A stretch of 64,000 nt of DNA from an uncultured Lachnospiraceae bacterium (lineage in GTDB: Bacteria > Bacillota > Clostridia > Lachnospirales > Lachnospiraceae): assembly GCA_910586355.1 (NCBI GenBank), contig CAJUHJ010000012.1:36659-100658 (forward strand). Reading direction: 5' to 3'. A model generated the notes under the pieces. The model was given only the letters and a program-made list of their open reading frames with translations, made no database searches and had not been told where the DNA came from. This document shows positions 8,835 to 17,977 of this stretch, piece after piece. The position numbers were made by a program, and so were the translations under genes. Numbering within the stretch: position 1 is the stretch's first letter; each line of letters opens with the position of its first letter.

Positions 8835-11800
8835 TTATTTTACCTTTGCTTTTTTCATCCCGGCTCTTTTCAACGCTTTTTCAAACTGAGTTTTTTGTTT
8901 CTTTGACAGCTTTGAAGCTTTTACCGTCACTTTGGACGTTACTTTTTTAAATGAGCTGGATTTCATCTTCGGTACTGTCTTAACTTTTAACGTCACTTTT
9001 TTTAGTTTCTTACATCCGTTAAACGCATTTTTTCCAATGGATTTAAGATTTGCCTCAATTGTTAAAGAATTCATTTTACTGTAACCTTTGAATGCGTTGT
9101 TTGCAATTCCCACAACGGTACAATTCTCTCCATTTATGTTTACTACTGCTGGAATTTTTACGCTTTTTGCCTTTTTATTTTCGCCTTTTGCTACTGTAAC
9201 CGTCTTAGCCGCTGCGTCTGTCACAGTATAACGGATTCCGCCTGCTAAATGGGATACGCCGTTCTCAAGCGCTGATTCCCATTTTGCAAACAGCGTAATG
9301 TCAGCCTGTATCTTTGCTGCAAAATTAAATTTCTTTGTAAGCGCTTTATCCGAATACCAGTCTACAAATTTATACCCGGTTTTCTTTGGATCTGCCGGCT
9401 TCTTTGCCAGAGAATTGTATGGTATATCCTGAGACGCTACGCTCGTTCCATTATTCGTATTAAAACTTACTTTATAGATAATAGGATTCCATTTTGCATA
9501 CAATGTAAGGTTTGCATTTACCGGGGCTTTTAGATTATACGGCGTCTTTCCTGCTGCATCCTGGTACCATCCGGCAAAATTATATCCCGTTCTTTTTACT
9601 GAGGGCGCAGTTACAATATTGCCCTGTGACACTGAAACTTTTTTAGGCGCTGCTGCCCCGCCGTCATTTGCATGAAATATCACTATAAATGTCTTTGGCG
9701 CCGCAGCGTCGTCTAAAACTGTGACAACTGCTTCTGCTTTGATATCAGAGTCTTCTTCCGACGTCACGGTAATCACAGCCTCGCCTGCTTTCACTGCTTT
9801 TACCGTTCCCTGGCTGGAAACAGTTGCTATCTCAGGCGCGCTGGTACTCCATATTACATTTTGGTTGGTCGCATCTTCCGGCGTTATAGATACTTTTAAA
9901 GTTTCCTCCTGCCCTTTTTTCAGTTCCAGTTTGTCTTTATTTAATGTAATTTTGCTGACAGGGACGCTCTCGTCATCCACGAGTACCGTTATCCTGGCTT
10001 CTTCACTTACAACTTTCCCATCAGCCGACTCTGCGGTAATCATCGTAAATCCTTCCGACTTCGCTGTTACCATGCCTTCATCGTCGATTGCCGCTACGGA
10101 TTCATCACTGGAATTCCATGTAATTTCTTGATTTGTTGCATTTTCCGGTGTAAACTCTGCCTCCATCTGATGTGTCGCCCCGATTGAAGTAAGCGTTTTT
10201 CTCATTGGGCTTATCTTAATCGCTGTAAGGGCTATCGTTCCATCCAAATCTACTTTTACCGATGCTTCTGCTTTGATATTGGAATTTTCCTCAGATGTAA
10301 CGGTAATAACAGCGTCGCCTTTTGCTACGGCTGTTACAGTTCCACCTGAAACGGTTGCTACACTGGTATCGCTTGAACTCCAAATTACATTTTTGTTTGT
10401 TGCATTGCTCGGCTCCACTGTCGCTTTCAGCTTCTTCGTCGCTCCTTTGCTTGTCAAAGTAAAGGCGTTCGTATCCAAACGAATTCCAGTTACAGCGACT
10501 GTTTCTGATGAATTCTCTGTCCATTTTGCGTACAGGTCTGTATCTTCTGTAATCCTGTCATTCTCAAAATCAAATTCTTCTCCATCCGAACAATTAGAAT
10601 CTTTATACCAGCCTTTAAATGTATAGCCCGTTCTTATAGGAGCCGCAGGTTCGTTTACTTTGCTGTTTTCTTCTATATCCAGAGAATCTACGATTGCATC
10701 TGTACCATCATTCTTATGAAACGTAACTGTATAATAAGTCACGCCTTCTTTTTTCACCTGAACTGTAATTGTCTTGCTCAAACTTGCGCCATTTGACAAT
10801 GCAGCAGTCACTGCAATCTTTGCCCTTCCAGAAGCCGTTGCCGTAACAACTCCCGTATCTGAAACCGTTGCGCCCGTCGTCCCGGCATCCACAACTAAAT
10901 AGGTAATGTCAGATTCCAGCGCGTTTGGATGACCTGTAAGCGTACATCCATTTTTATTACGCTGTACAGAAGGCTGTAATTCAAATGTCCCTGAATTCGC
11001 CCCTTCCGGAATATTAATTTCAGCATCTTCTATCCGAAGTTCAGAAATTGTACAGGGACAAGACAAATAGGAGACGGTAACCGTCATCTGCTTTTTGTCG
11101 TTTGAAACCCTAACGTCCACAACCGCATCTTTTTTACCTTCTGCGTCTGTCGTCACGCCTTTTACAACGCCGCGTATAAATTCTTCGCTGTTCCTAAACT
11201 CATAATCCCCAAGCGCTTTTAACGTAGTGACTGCCGTATAAGCCTCGTTTTCTTCAAAACGCTCTGCTGCTGACATCTTTGTCCCGTCTGATTTATTCCA
11301 AACAGTCGAAACATGATATGGAGATGCTGTAATATTGGCTGTCGGTTCTATGGAGTCCACTAAGTTTGTGATAACTGTCTTCGCATCATCGCCTAATGTC
11401 TGCAAATTAATCGCCGTCTTCATGACATCTGTCATTTCTTTGCCGCTGTAAAATTTCACATCTGCCAGATAACCAAATTCTGCGGTAAATTTCCGGTCTG
11501 CCGATTCTCCCTGCTTCTGGCATGCAATTGCAAATGCGTCGTCACAGTGCGACGGTGTGCCGGCATTTGCAATTGCCGATGCAGTATCATTTACAAATAT
11601 TCGTTCTTTTCCCTTCCCATCAACTACTGCCAGAATATCCAGCCATTGATTCAACTGATTGTTGGAAATCGTATAATTTACTGCTTTCCATCCGCTTTGA
11701 TACGTAAAAAATTCCAATCCCGAAGACGTTGCCTGCACGGTATACTGCGTATCCCCTTTTGTAAGCAATCCCAAATTATCTGACGGTTTCTTTTTCAAAT

Positions 11801-14800
11801 ATAATTTAAACGACATAATAATCGGACTGTTATCCGCAATATCAAATTTATCATTATTTGCCCCGGTATGCACCTGGTCATTGAATCCCCAAACGCCGTC
11901 CAGCCTCTGAATGTCTAACGTACTCGACGCTGCTGCTTTCGAAAACGTAACCGGATTTTTCGCATAATCCATAATCGCGGTCTGATGGGCGTCGTCTTCA
12001 CTGCTTCCAATCACTTCTGGAATCGTTGGATATTCCCCCGCTTTCGGAGCTGTATAACTGATATACGGCGCCAACGCCTCATTTGGAGTACGAAGGCCTT
12101 TTACAGCAGCTTTTAAATCTGCGGCTGCTTTCAAAAGTTCCGCTACGGTCACATCGGCGTCTTGTTTATCCAGAACTGTTTTTGCAGCAGTTCTGGCGGT
12201 GGTAAATACCGCCCAGGTAACATCTGTATTGTCTTCCTGGGCCTTATCTTTGTGTTCGTCATATAACGCCCGTAATTCCGTCTTGTATTTTATTTTTTGT
12301 AATACGGTTCCTTTTTCCTGCAATTCCTCTGTCGCTGATTTCAATTCCGCATACGGCGTCGTCTCTGTTATGGATATTGCTTTGTCAAATGCCGCCACAA
12401 AACTATCCCACACAGCAGTATCATAATACGGCTGTTTTCCTGCATCACGCACCGGCTGCATAGATTCTATGATTTCACTTAAATCTTCCTGCAATTTCGT
12501 TCTGATCGACTCAACGTTCCCAGCCGTAACCTTAAGCTCTGTTGCCAAAGGAACCATTGCGGCATTTGTCAACGGAGTCTCCTCTTTATTATCTAATAAA
12601 TCCTTTGCCCTGCCGGAAACAACTTGTAACGCCTCGACTGATTCTGGCTCATATAAAGCTGAATTCTCTATTTTTTCATTCGCTTTCTCATACTGAGACA
12701 TGAAATTTTTGTATATGGAAACAGTTGCTATAACTTCACTTTTTGTATGGGAAGTATTGTGTTTACATGTGAAAACAGTCACGCCGTCCGCTGTTTCTGT
12801 AACTCCGATCGTAGTCCCTAAAGTGTTCCAGTCATGTCCAAGAGGCTTAGTCGCTTCGCCTTTTTCTATTACTTTCTTACAGGTCTTACAAACTTTGTCG
12901 CCTGCAGACCCTTCTTCTGTACAAGTAGCAGCAACCGCATTTACAATTTCAAGATTATTTTCATCTGTATGGCTTAAACTACAAGTTTGTACTTTAAATT
13001 TATACTTTACTCCATCTACTGTGACAGATGATTCGCCAGATGTCTGCCCTGCTGTAATCCGAATTCCTTTCTTTACGAGTTTCGCAAGTTTTGTCTGTTC
13101 CATTGTGCCATTGTCCGGATAAAGCACTGCCACGCTGCCGTCTTCAAGCACAGAAGAAATTAGATAATTCTTACCGCTTGTTATGCTGGAAGCCGTTTTA
13201 TATCCCGGAATCACGTCGTCATTTGAAGTTGCACTCTGTTTTTCCAACAATGTAATTCCATAATTTGCATGTTGTCCATAAGGATTTGTCCCATGCGTAC
13301 CCCCATCTTTTACCCCCGAACCATAAGAACGGAATTCCATTCCTCTTTGATAGAATACAATGTATCCCATTAAATTGCTAAAACGGTCTTTGATATCGAC
13401 ATTAAAAGCGTCTTTTATAAAATCGGCCCTGCAGATTTTAAATGTATTTGTATCGCCAATCTTCACTACTTTCATACTCGTCTCTGTATCCGTAAAAAAC
13501 GTATCCGGCCAGTTTACTTTATTCATCAAATACTTGGTTCCATTTTTAATTGTCCATGTTTCACCGGAACCTGTAAATGTAAATTCCGCATCTTCCAAAT
13601 TTATTTGGGAATTTTTCGTATCGGAAAAACTATCCGTGGAAAACGCTACGCATTTCCCCTCTCCCTTATGGTCAAATAAACCTGTTTCAACTTCATTATA
13701 AGCTTCCGCCGTAATCACAGAATTCTCCGGCGCAGGAACACTGGCAGATATGCTTGGTATATCATACGTATCATTCGGATTTAATACAATTTCAGAATCT
13801 TTGACTTTTATATAATATGTAACGCCATCTATGACCGCTTTTGTACTTCCTCTTCCAACAGCTTTAATGGATATTTTTTTCCGTTCTATTTGTTCCATTT
13901 GATCCCATGTTCCGACAAGTTTGGTCTGCCCGGCAACACCATTCGCAGGATATAACAGCATAACGCTGTCGCTTCTAAGGTAAGCAATCAAATAAGAATG
14001 TCCGTCCCGTATCTCTGATACCCTCTGATAACCGGGAATAATATCAGTTTCTTCCGCCGTCTCTTTTCTTTCCAACAGACACATATTCTCGTTTGCCGTA
14101 TTCGAACTGTTTGGCATTGAATTAAACGTCATATTCGGTTCATGGAAAATAACGTATCTGTTATTTGTATCCCCTTTGCAAATCTTAAAACTCTTCGTTC
14201 CGTCTGAATTTGAAACCGGAGCAAACTTCATATCATTCTGACGTTCCCTGTTAAAGAATACTTCCGCACTATTGTTATTTGTAAAATACTGTTTTGTGGA
14301 CTGATTATACACTGTCCACACATTCTCCTGAGCCGTACCGGTAAAAGTATATTCCGCCTCCTGCAGACATATATCTTTATTTACATTCGCCGAAAAACTG
14401 CTTAAATTTGATGCATTATCTGCAATGTGGTCACGTAATATCAATGTCTGTACTTCTACATTAATTTCTGCTTCTGCAACCGCTTGATCTGGCTCCAAAG
14501 AAATGTCAGGCGTTCCTTCTTTGCTATATTTTGTAAATTCTTCCCCTTTTTCCAGTTCCACATTCATGGAAGCATTTGGAAACTCCACACCTTCCGGCAG
14601 TAACTCGTAAATATCAAATGTATCAAAATACATTGTGGAATGGTTTGGCTCCCATAACATACCTATGCTTCCGTCATTCAATTCTGTCAGACAAGAATAC
14701 GCAAACCCGCTCTCTCCTCCAGGAACAACATACGTATGATAAAGATTCAATGGATTACCTTCTAATGTATCGTCTACCAAAAAAGCAAATATTTTACCTG

Positions 14801-16202
14801 CCGCACGTCCACTCGTTGGACAAGAGACAAATATAAGCTGTTTTCCATCAATTTTTTGCGAATAAGAAAGCACTGATAAATTACAGTCACTATGGACACC
14901 AACAGATGTAACCTTTACCTCGCTTCCCATTGTATACTCACCAGTCGTATCGTCTTTATAGACATCTGCATAGCTCAATTTTCTATTATTATTGCGGTAA
15001 AACATACGCAGCGTGCCGTCTTCCAGTTCTAAAATTTCATTTTCCGAACTGTCTCTGCTTTGATTTTGTACATCTCCAGTACGCTTCCAAGTCTCTCCGT
15101 TATCTGTGGAATAGACCATACTGGAATCCTGATGTCCATCCCCATAATCATAAAAACCAATCACAATGTCTCCCCAGCTCGTTGTAAGTCCCTTGCCCGG
15201 AGCCACTAAAAGCGCATGTTCATTTTCATGCCGTTTAATCTGGTCTGTAAGATCACGCGGATGTTCCCACGTTCTTCCATGGTCTTTTGACTGGACAACC
15301 CAAAGATAATCAATACTGTAAACGTGGAATTTTGAACCTTTGTAAAATACATTTTGCTGAATATCCGTATTACTATTGGCTTGTTTCTGTCTTAAATTAT
15401 CTATATATTCTCCGTCTGTAACCGTATAAAGATTAAACCATTCATCTACGCCATAACCAGTTTCTGCATGATCCGACCTCTTTAAAATTTTCGCATAGCC
15501 ATCTTCATTAAAATGCTCTATGTAATATGGATATGTCGTCAAATCATCATCTTTTGGCTCTGTATTATAACTCTTACTGAAATCTTCCGTCAGCGCAAGA
15601 TACCGTTCTCCATCTACTGTTACATATCCAGTTCCTGTACCAATAGATTTATACATTGTAGTACTTCCAGTCGGATTGACGTCTGCAATAAAATAAATTG
15701 TTCCGTCCGGCCCTTCTACTACGCCTGGGTCAATTATAGTAGTAGAGTTTGTATTCAAACCAGAACCACCCTGCCCAACATAACCATAAGAATCCGGAAA
15801 ATAAATCGGAAAACTATAATTCCATGTTTTCCCGTTATCGCTTGATACAGAAGCAATGGAATCAATTCCCCCTCCATCATTCCACTCTTCCCATCTTGCG
15901 TCCCCAGTAGCAAGCAAATCTCCATTTTGTAAAGTAATCAGCCCTGGTATACGAAAATTTTCGCACCCTGCCGTAAACGGTTCAAACGGCTGATCATACG
16001 TCAGCGTATCTTCGCTGACAGGCACACTGCCTGCTTTCGTCACATTCGGCTTACTCTGCGCATTTATAGAAAGCGATTGCGATACGCCGGGACGTTTTGC
16101 AGCCGAAACCGGAAGCGCCGGGAGCAGCGTCGCTGTCATAGATAACACCAGTCCAAAACTCAGGCTGCGCTTCCACAAATGTTTCAAATGATGTTTCTGC
16201 AT
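8835..16202 (-). CDS. Giant secreted multidomain sialidase (GH33)
   Basis: A 2455-residue secreted protein. A signal peptide ends near PVSAA (about residue 35). The GH33 catalytic domain (about 65-540) has the FRIPG arginine motif (Arg84), Asp101 as likely acid/base, Asp-boxes SSDNGKTW (120-127), SKDHGRTW (305-312) and STDNGETW (365-372), and the nucleophile region FAYSCL (Tyr502). A long insertion lies between the first two Asp-boxes. Then come two related modules ending in YPxNG segments (about 590-830 and 850-1090), a CXXC-containing segment, helical FIVAR-like repeats (about 1170-1380), a LamG-like domain (about 1415-1600), Big_2-like Ig domains (about 1715-1815 and 1895-2155), InlB/Flg_new-type repeats (about 1820-1890 and 2160-2300) and a C-terminal BspA-like leucine-rich region (about 2310-2455). 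There is no LPXTG anchor. It should release sialic acid from host glycans; hydrolytic versus intramolecular trans-sialidase cannot be decided here. RBS is GAGGAGG. Confidence 0.93.
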   Translation of the reverse strand: MQKHHLKHLWKRSLSFGLVLSMTATLLPALPVSAAKRPGVSQSLSINAQSKPNVTKAGSVPVSEDTLTYDQPFEPFTAGCENFRIPGLITLQNGDLLATGDARWEEWNDGGGIDSIASVSSDNGKTWNYSFPIYFPDSYGYVGQGGSGLNTNSTTIIDPGVVEGPDGTIYFIADVNPTGSTTMYKSIGTGTGYVTVDGERYLALTEDFSKSYNTEPKDDDLTTYPYYIEHFNEDGYAKILKRSDHAETGYGVDEWFNLYTVTDGEYIDNLRQKQANSNTDIQQNVFYKGSKFHVYSIDYLWVVQSKDHGRTWEHPRDLTDQIKRHENEHALLVAPGKGLTTSWGDIVIGFYDYGDGHQDSSMVYSTDNGETWKRTGDVQNQSRDSSENEILELEDGTLRMFYRNNNRKLSYADVYKDDTTGEYTMGSEVKVTSVGVHSDCNLSVLSYSQKIDGKQLIFVSCPTSGRAAGKIFAFLVDDTLEGNPLNLYHTYVVPGGESGFAYSCLTELNDGSIGMLWEPNHSTMYFDTFDIYELLPEGVEFPNASMNVELEKGEEFTKYSKEGTPDISLEPDQAVAEAEINVEVQTLILRDHIADNASNLSSFSANVNKDICLQEAEYTFTGTAQENVWTVYNQSTKQYFTNNNSAEVFFNRERQNDMKFAPVSNSDGTKSFKICKGDTNNRYVIFHEPNMTFNSMPNSSNTANENMCLLERKETAEETDIIPGYQRVSEIRDGHSYLIAYLRSDSVMLLYPANGVAGQTKLVGTWDQMEQIERKKISIKAVGRGSTKAVIDGVTYYIKVKDSEIVLNPNDTYDIPSISASVPAPENSVITAEAYNEVETGLFDHKGEGKCVAFSTDSFSDTKNSQINLEDAEFTFTGSGETWTIKNGTKYLMNKVNWPDTFFTDTETSMKVVKIGDTNTFKICRADFIKDAFNVDIKDRFSNLMGYIVFYQRGMEFRSYGSGVKDGGTHGTNPYGQHANYGITLLEKQSATSNDDVIPGYKTASSITSGKNYLISSVLEDGSVAVLYPDNGTMEQTKLAKLVKKGIRITAGQTSGESSVTVDGVKYKFKVQTCSLSHTDENNLEIVNAVAATCTEEGSAGDKVCKTCKKVIEKGEATKPLGHDWNTLGTTIGVTETADGVTVFTCKHNTSHTKSEVIATVSIYKNFMSQYEKANEKIENSALYEPESVEALQVVSGRAKDLLDNKEETPLTNAAMVPLATELKVTAGNVESIRTKLQEDLSEIIESMQPVRDAGKQPYYDTAVWDSFVAAFDKAISITETTPYAELKSATEELQEKGTVLQKIKYKTELRALYDEHKDKAQEDNTDVTWAVFTTARTAAKTVLDKQDADVTVAELLKAAADLKAAVKGLRTPNEALAPYISYTAPKAGEYPTIPEVIGSSEDDAHQTAIMDYAKNPVTFSKAAASSTLDIQRLDGVWGFNDQVHTGANNDKFDIADNSPIIMSFKLYLKKKPSDNLGLLTKGDTQYTVQATSSGLEFFTYQSGWKAVNYTISNNQLNQWLDILAVVDGKGKERIFVNDTASAIANAGTPSHCDDAFAIACQKQGESADRKFTAEFGYLADVKFYSGKEMTDVMKTAINLQTLGDDAKTVITNLVDSIEPTANITASPYHVSTVWNKSDGTKMSAAERFEENEAYTAVTTLKALGDYEFRNSEEFIRGVVKGVTTDAEGKKDAVVDVRVSNDKKQMTVTVSYLSCPCTISELRIEDAEINIPEGANSGTFELQPSVQRNKNGCTLTGHPNALESDITYLVVDAGTTGATVSDTGVVTATASGRAKIAVTAALSNGASLSKTITVQVKKEGVTYYTVTFHKNDGTDAIVDSLDIEENSKVNEPAAPIRTGYTFKGWYKDSNCSDGEEFDFENDRITEDTDLYAKWTENSSETVAVTGIRLDTNAFTLTSKGATKKLKATVEPSNATNKNVIWSSSDTSVATVSGGTVTAVAKGDAVITVTSEENSNIKAEASVKVDLDGTIALTAIKISPMRKTLTSIGATHQMEAEFTPENATNQEITWNSSDESVAAIDDEGMVTAKSEGFTMITAESADGKVVSEEARITVLVDDESVPVSKITLNKDKLELKKGQEETLKVSITPEDATNQNVIWSTSAPEIATVSSQGTVKAVKAGEAVITVTSEEDSDIKAEAVVTVLDDAAAPKTFIVIFHANDGGAAAPKKVSVSQGNIVTAPSVKRTGYNFAGWYQDAAGKTPYNLKAPVNANLTLYAKWNPIIYKVSFNTNNGTSVASQDIPYNSLAKKPADPKKTGYKFVDWYSDKALTKKFNFAAKIQADITLFAKWESALENGVSHLAGGIRYTVTDAAAKTVTVAKGENKKAKSVKIPAVVNINGENCTVVGIANNAFKGYSKMNSLTIEANLKSIGKNAFNGCKKLKKVTLKVKTVPKMKSSSFKKVTSKVTVKASKLSKKQKTQFEKALKRAGMKKAKVK

Positions 16203-16237
16203 GTTTCATCCTCCTCTTTTTATATATAGATATAAAT

Positions 16238-16266
16238 ATTATACAAAAACACCAACATCCTTTCAA
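16238..16266 (-). promoter_or_regulatory. Promoter of the sialidase gene
   Basis: On the - strand TTGAAA (16266-16261), exactly 17 bp, TATAAT (16243-16238). The start point would be near 16231, giving a short leader before the GAGGAGG site. No catabolite-responsive element was recognised around it. Confidence 0.75.
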
Positions 16267-16304
16267 TCTTTTTTGTAAAAGAATACCGTCTATTAGATAC
16301 AAAT

Positions 16305-16343
16305 AAGCAGACGTTTTAAACTTCTCATTCAAAACGTCTGCTT
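16305..16343 (-). terminator. murA terminator
   Basis: AAGCAGACGTTTT (arms 16305-16317 and 16331-16343) forms a 13-bp perfect stem with a 13-base loop. The T-run after it on the - strand is short and interrupted. It lies between murA and the sialidase promoter. Confidence 0.65.
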
Positions 16344-16361
16344 TGCTTACTGAATATAATT

Positions 16362-17654
16362 TTAAGATACTTTAAGTTTGAATTTTAGGATTTCTTTTTC
16401 CGTCGAAACTTTTTCAACCTGTGCGCCTAAGAGTTTTAGTTTCAAATGAAAATCCTCATAACCGCGCTCAATATAATAAATATCATCTACAATCGTAATC
16501 CCATCTGCTGCAAGTCCAGCAATGACTAATGCGGCGCCGGCGCGTAAATCCGGCGCGCTGACTCTTGCGCCAAGATACTGGCTTATGCCCGTTACAATTG
16601 CTATATTGCTTTCTACCTTAATTGAAGCTCCCATCCGCGCCAATTCGTCCACATACTTAAAACGATTTTCAAATATACTCTCTGTTACCGTACTTGTACC
16701 TTCGGAGATACCAAGTACAACAGACATCTGCGGCTGCATATCTGTCGGGAACCCTGGATATGGCAGCGTCGTAACCTGCGTATGATGCAGCGGTTTTGAC
16801 GCCACCACGCGCACCGCATCATCCAATTCTTCCACTTCGCAGCCGATTTCTAATAACTTCGCAGTAATGGAATCCAAGTGCTTTGGAATGACATTTTTTA
16901 CGGTAATGTCTCCTCTTGTCGCTGCCGCTGCAAACATAAAAGTACCTGCTTCAATTTGATCCGGTATAATAGAATACTCTGTTTTGTGCAGCCGCTCCAC
17001 ACCGGAAATACGAATCACGTCTGTTCCGGCGCCGCGGATTTTCGCCCCCATACTGTTTAAACAATTCGCCACATCCACAACATGAGGTTCTTTTGCAGCG
17101 TTTTCAATTGTCGTCTTTCCTTCCGCCATAGCCGCCGCCATCATAATGTTAATCGTAGCCCCGACAGAAACTTTATCCAAATAAATATGCGTGCCTTTCA
17201 AACCGTCCGCAGTTGCAGAAATCAGACCATGATGGATATCCACGTTTGCCCCAAGCGCACGGAATCCTTTCAAATGCAGATCAATCGGCCGGCTTCCAAT
17301 ATCACATCCGCCCGGAAGCGCCACTTCCGCACGTTTATATTTTCCAAGCAAAGCCCCAAGCAGATAATAAGAAGCCCTGATTTTCTTAATATATTCATAA
17401 TCTACAAGTAAATCAGAAATCATGGAACCATTGATTTTTACTGTATGGACATCTACCCTTTCCACTTTACCGCCAATACCTTTGATGGCGTCAAGCATAA
17501 CATTGATATCCCTGACATTTGGAAGATTTTCGATGGTAACGGTTTCATCTGTCATAATCGCTGTTGCTAAAATAGCAAGCGCCGCATTCTTCGCTCCGCC
17601 TATTTCCACTTCGCCAACAAGCGGATTTCCACCTTTTATTATATATTGTTCCAT
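16362..17654 (-). CDS. murA: UDP-N-acetylglucosamine 1-carboxyvinyltransferase
   Basis: A 430-residue MurA, catalysing transfer of enolpyruvate from PEP to UDP-GlcNAc, the first committed step of peptidoglycan synthesis in the cytosol. Lys22 in GGAKNAAL and the catalytic cysteine Cys117 in LPGGCDIGSRP are present; a cysteine here means the enzyme should be fosfomycin-sensitive by family knowledge. Many Firmicutes carry two MurA copies; which one this is cannot be judged. It is monocistronic, with its own promoter and terminator. RBS AGAGGTG lies before ATG17654. Confidence 0.95.
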   Translation of the reverse strand: MEQYIIKGGNPLVGEVEIGGAKNAALAILATAIMTDETVTIENLPNVRDINVMLDAIKGIGGKVERVDVHTVKINGSMISDLLVDYEYIKKIRASYYLLGALLGKYKRAEVALPGGCDIGSRPIDLHLKGFRALGANVDIHHGLISATADGLKGTHIYLDKVSVGATINIMMAAAMAEGKTTIENAAKEPHVVDVANCLNSMGAKIRGAGTDVIRISGVERLHKTEYSIIPDQIEAGTFMFAAAATRGDITVKNVIPKHLDSITAKLLEIGCEVEELDDAVRVVASKPLHHTQVTTLPYPGFPTDMQPQMSVVLGISEGTSTVTESIFENRFKYVDELARMGASIKVESNIAIVTGISQYLGARVSAPDLRAGAALVIAGLAADGITIVDDIYYIERGYEDFHLKLKLLGAQVEKVSTEKEILKFKLKVS

Positions 17655-17750
17655 ATCGCACCTCTACATTATCGTTATCAATTTAAACTTTAGAACATAA
17701 ACTATCCCAAAAATGATCTCTCATTCAAAACTACTTAAATACAAACACTA

Positions 17751-17780
17751 ATTATAGTAACGAGCGCTTTCTTTTGTCAA
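17751..17780 (-). promoter_or_regulatory. Promoter of murA
   Basis: On the - strand TTGACA (17780-17775), 18 bp, TATAAT (17756-17751): both hexamers are perfect consensus. The leader to murA is about 90 nt. Confidence 0.82.
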
Positions 17781-17977
17781 GATTTTTCTTTATATGTAAC
17801 ATGTGTAATAATTTGGTAATATTTTTCTAGTACTTTACTACCAAATAAAATACTTCCGATACATATTCTACCATATATTCTATTCGCTTTCCTGTCTTTT
17901 GTTACTCCTTGATATTTACAGTATCTGCAAAATTCACGATGGCATACTTGACGTATTCTGGTATTACTGGCAAAACT
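17781..17977. other. Intergenic stretch between the ABC exporter genes and the murA promoter
   Basis: AT-rich spacer. I see no coding frame with a ribosome binding site and no strong hairpin with a T-run that would end the exporter operon on the - strand. Confidence 0.5.

Noticed and set aside
9721..10131. Long + strand frames inside the sialidase gene
   Set aside because: Shadows of the repeated domains on the coding - strand; no RBS.
16203..16361. Catabolite-responsive (cre) element at the sialidase promoter
   Set aside because: No palindrome close to the cre consensus was found.
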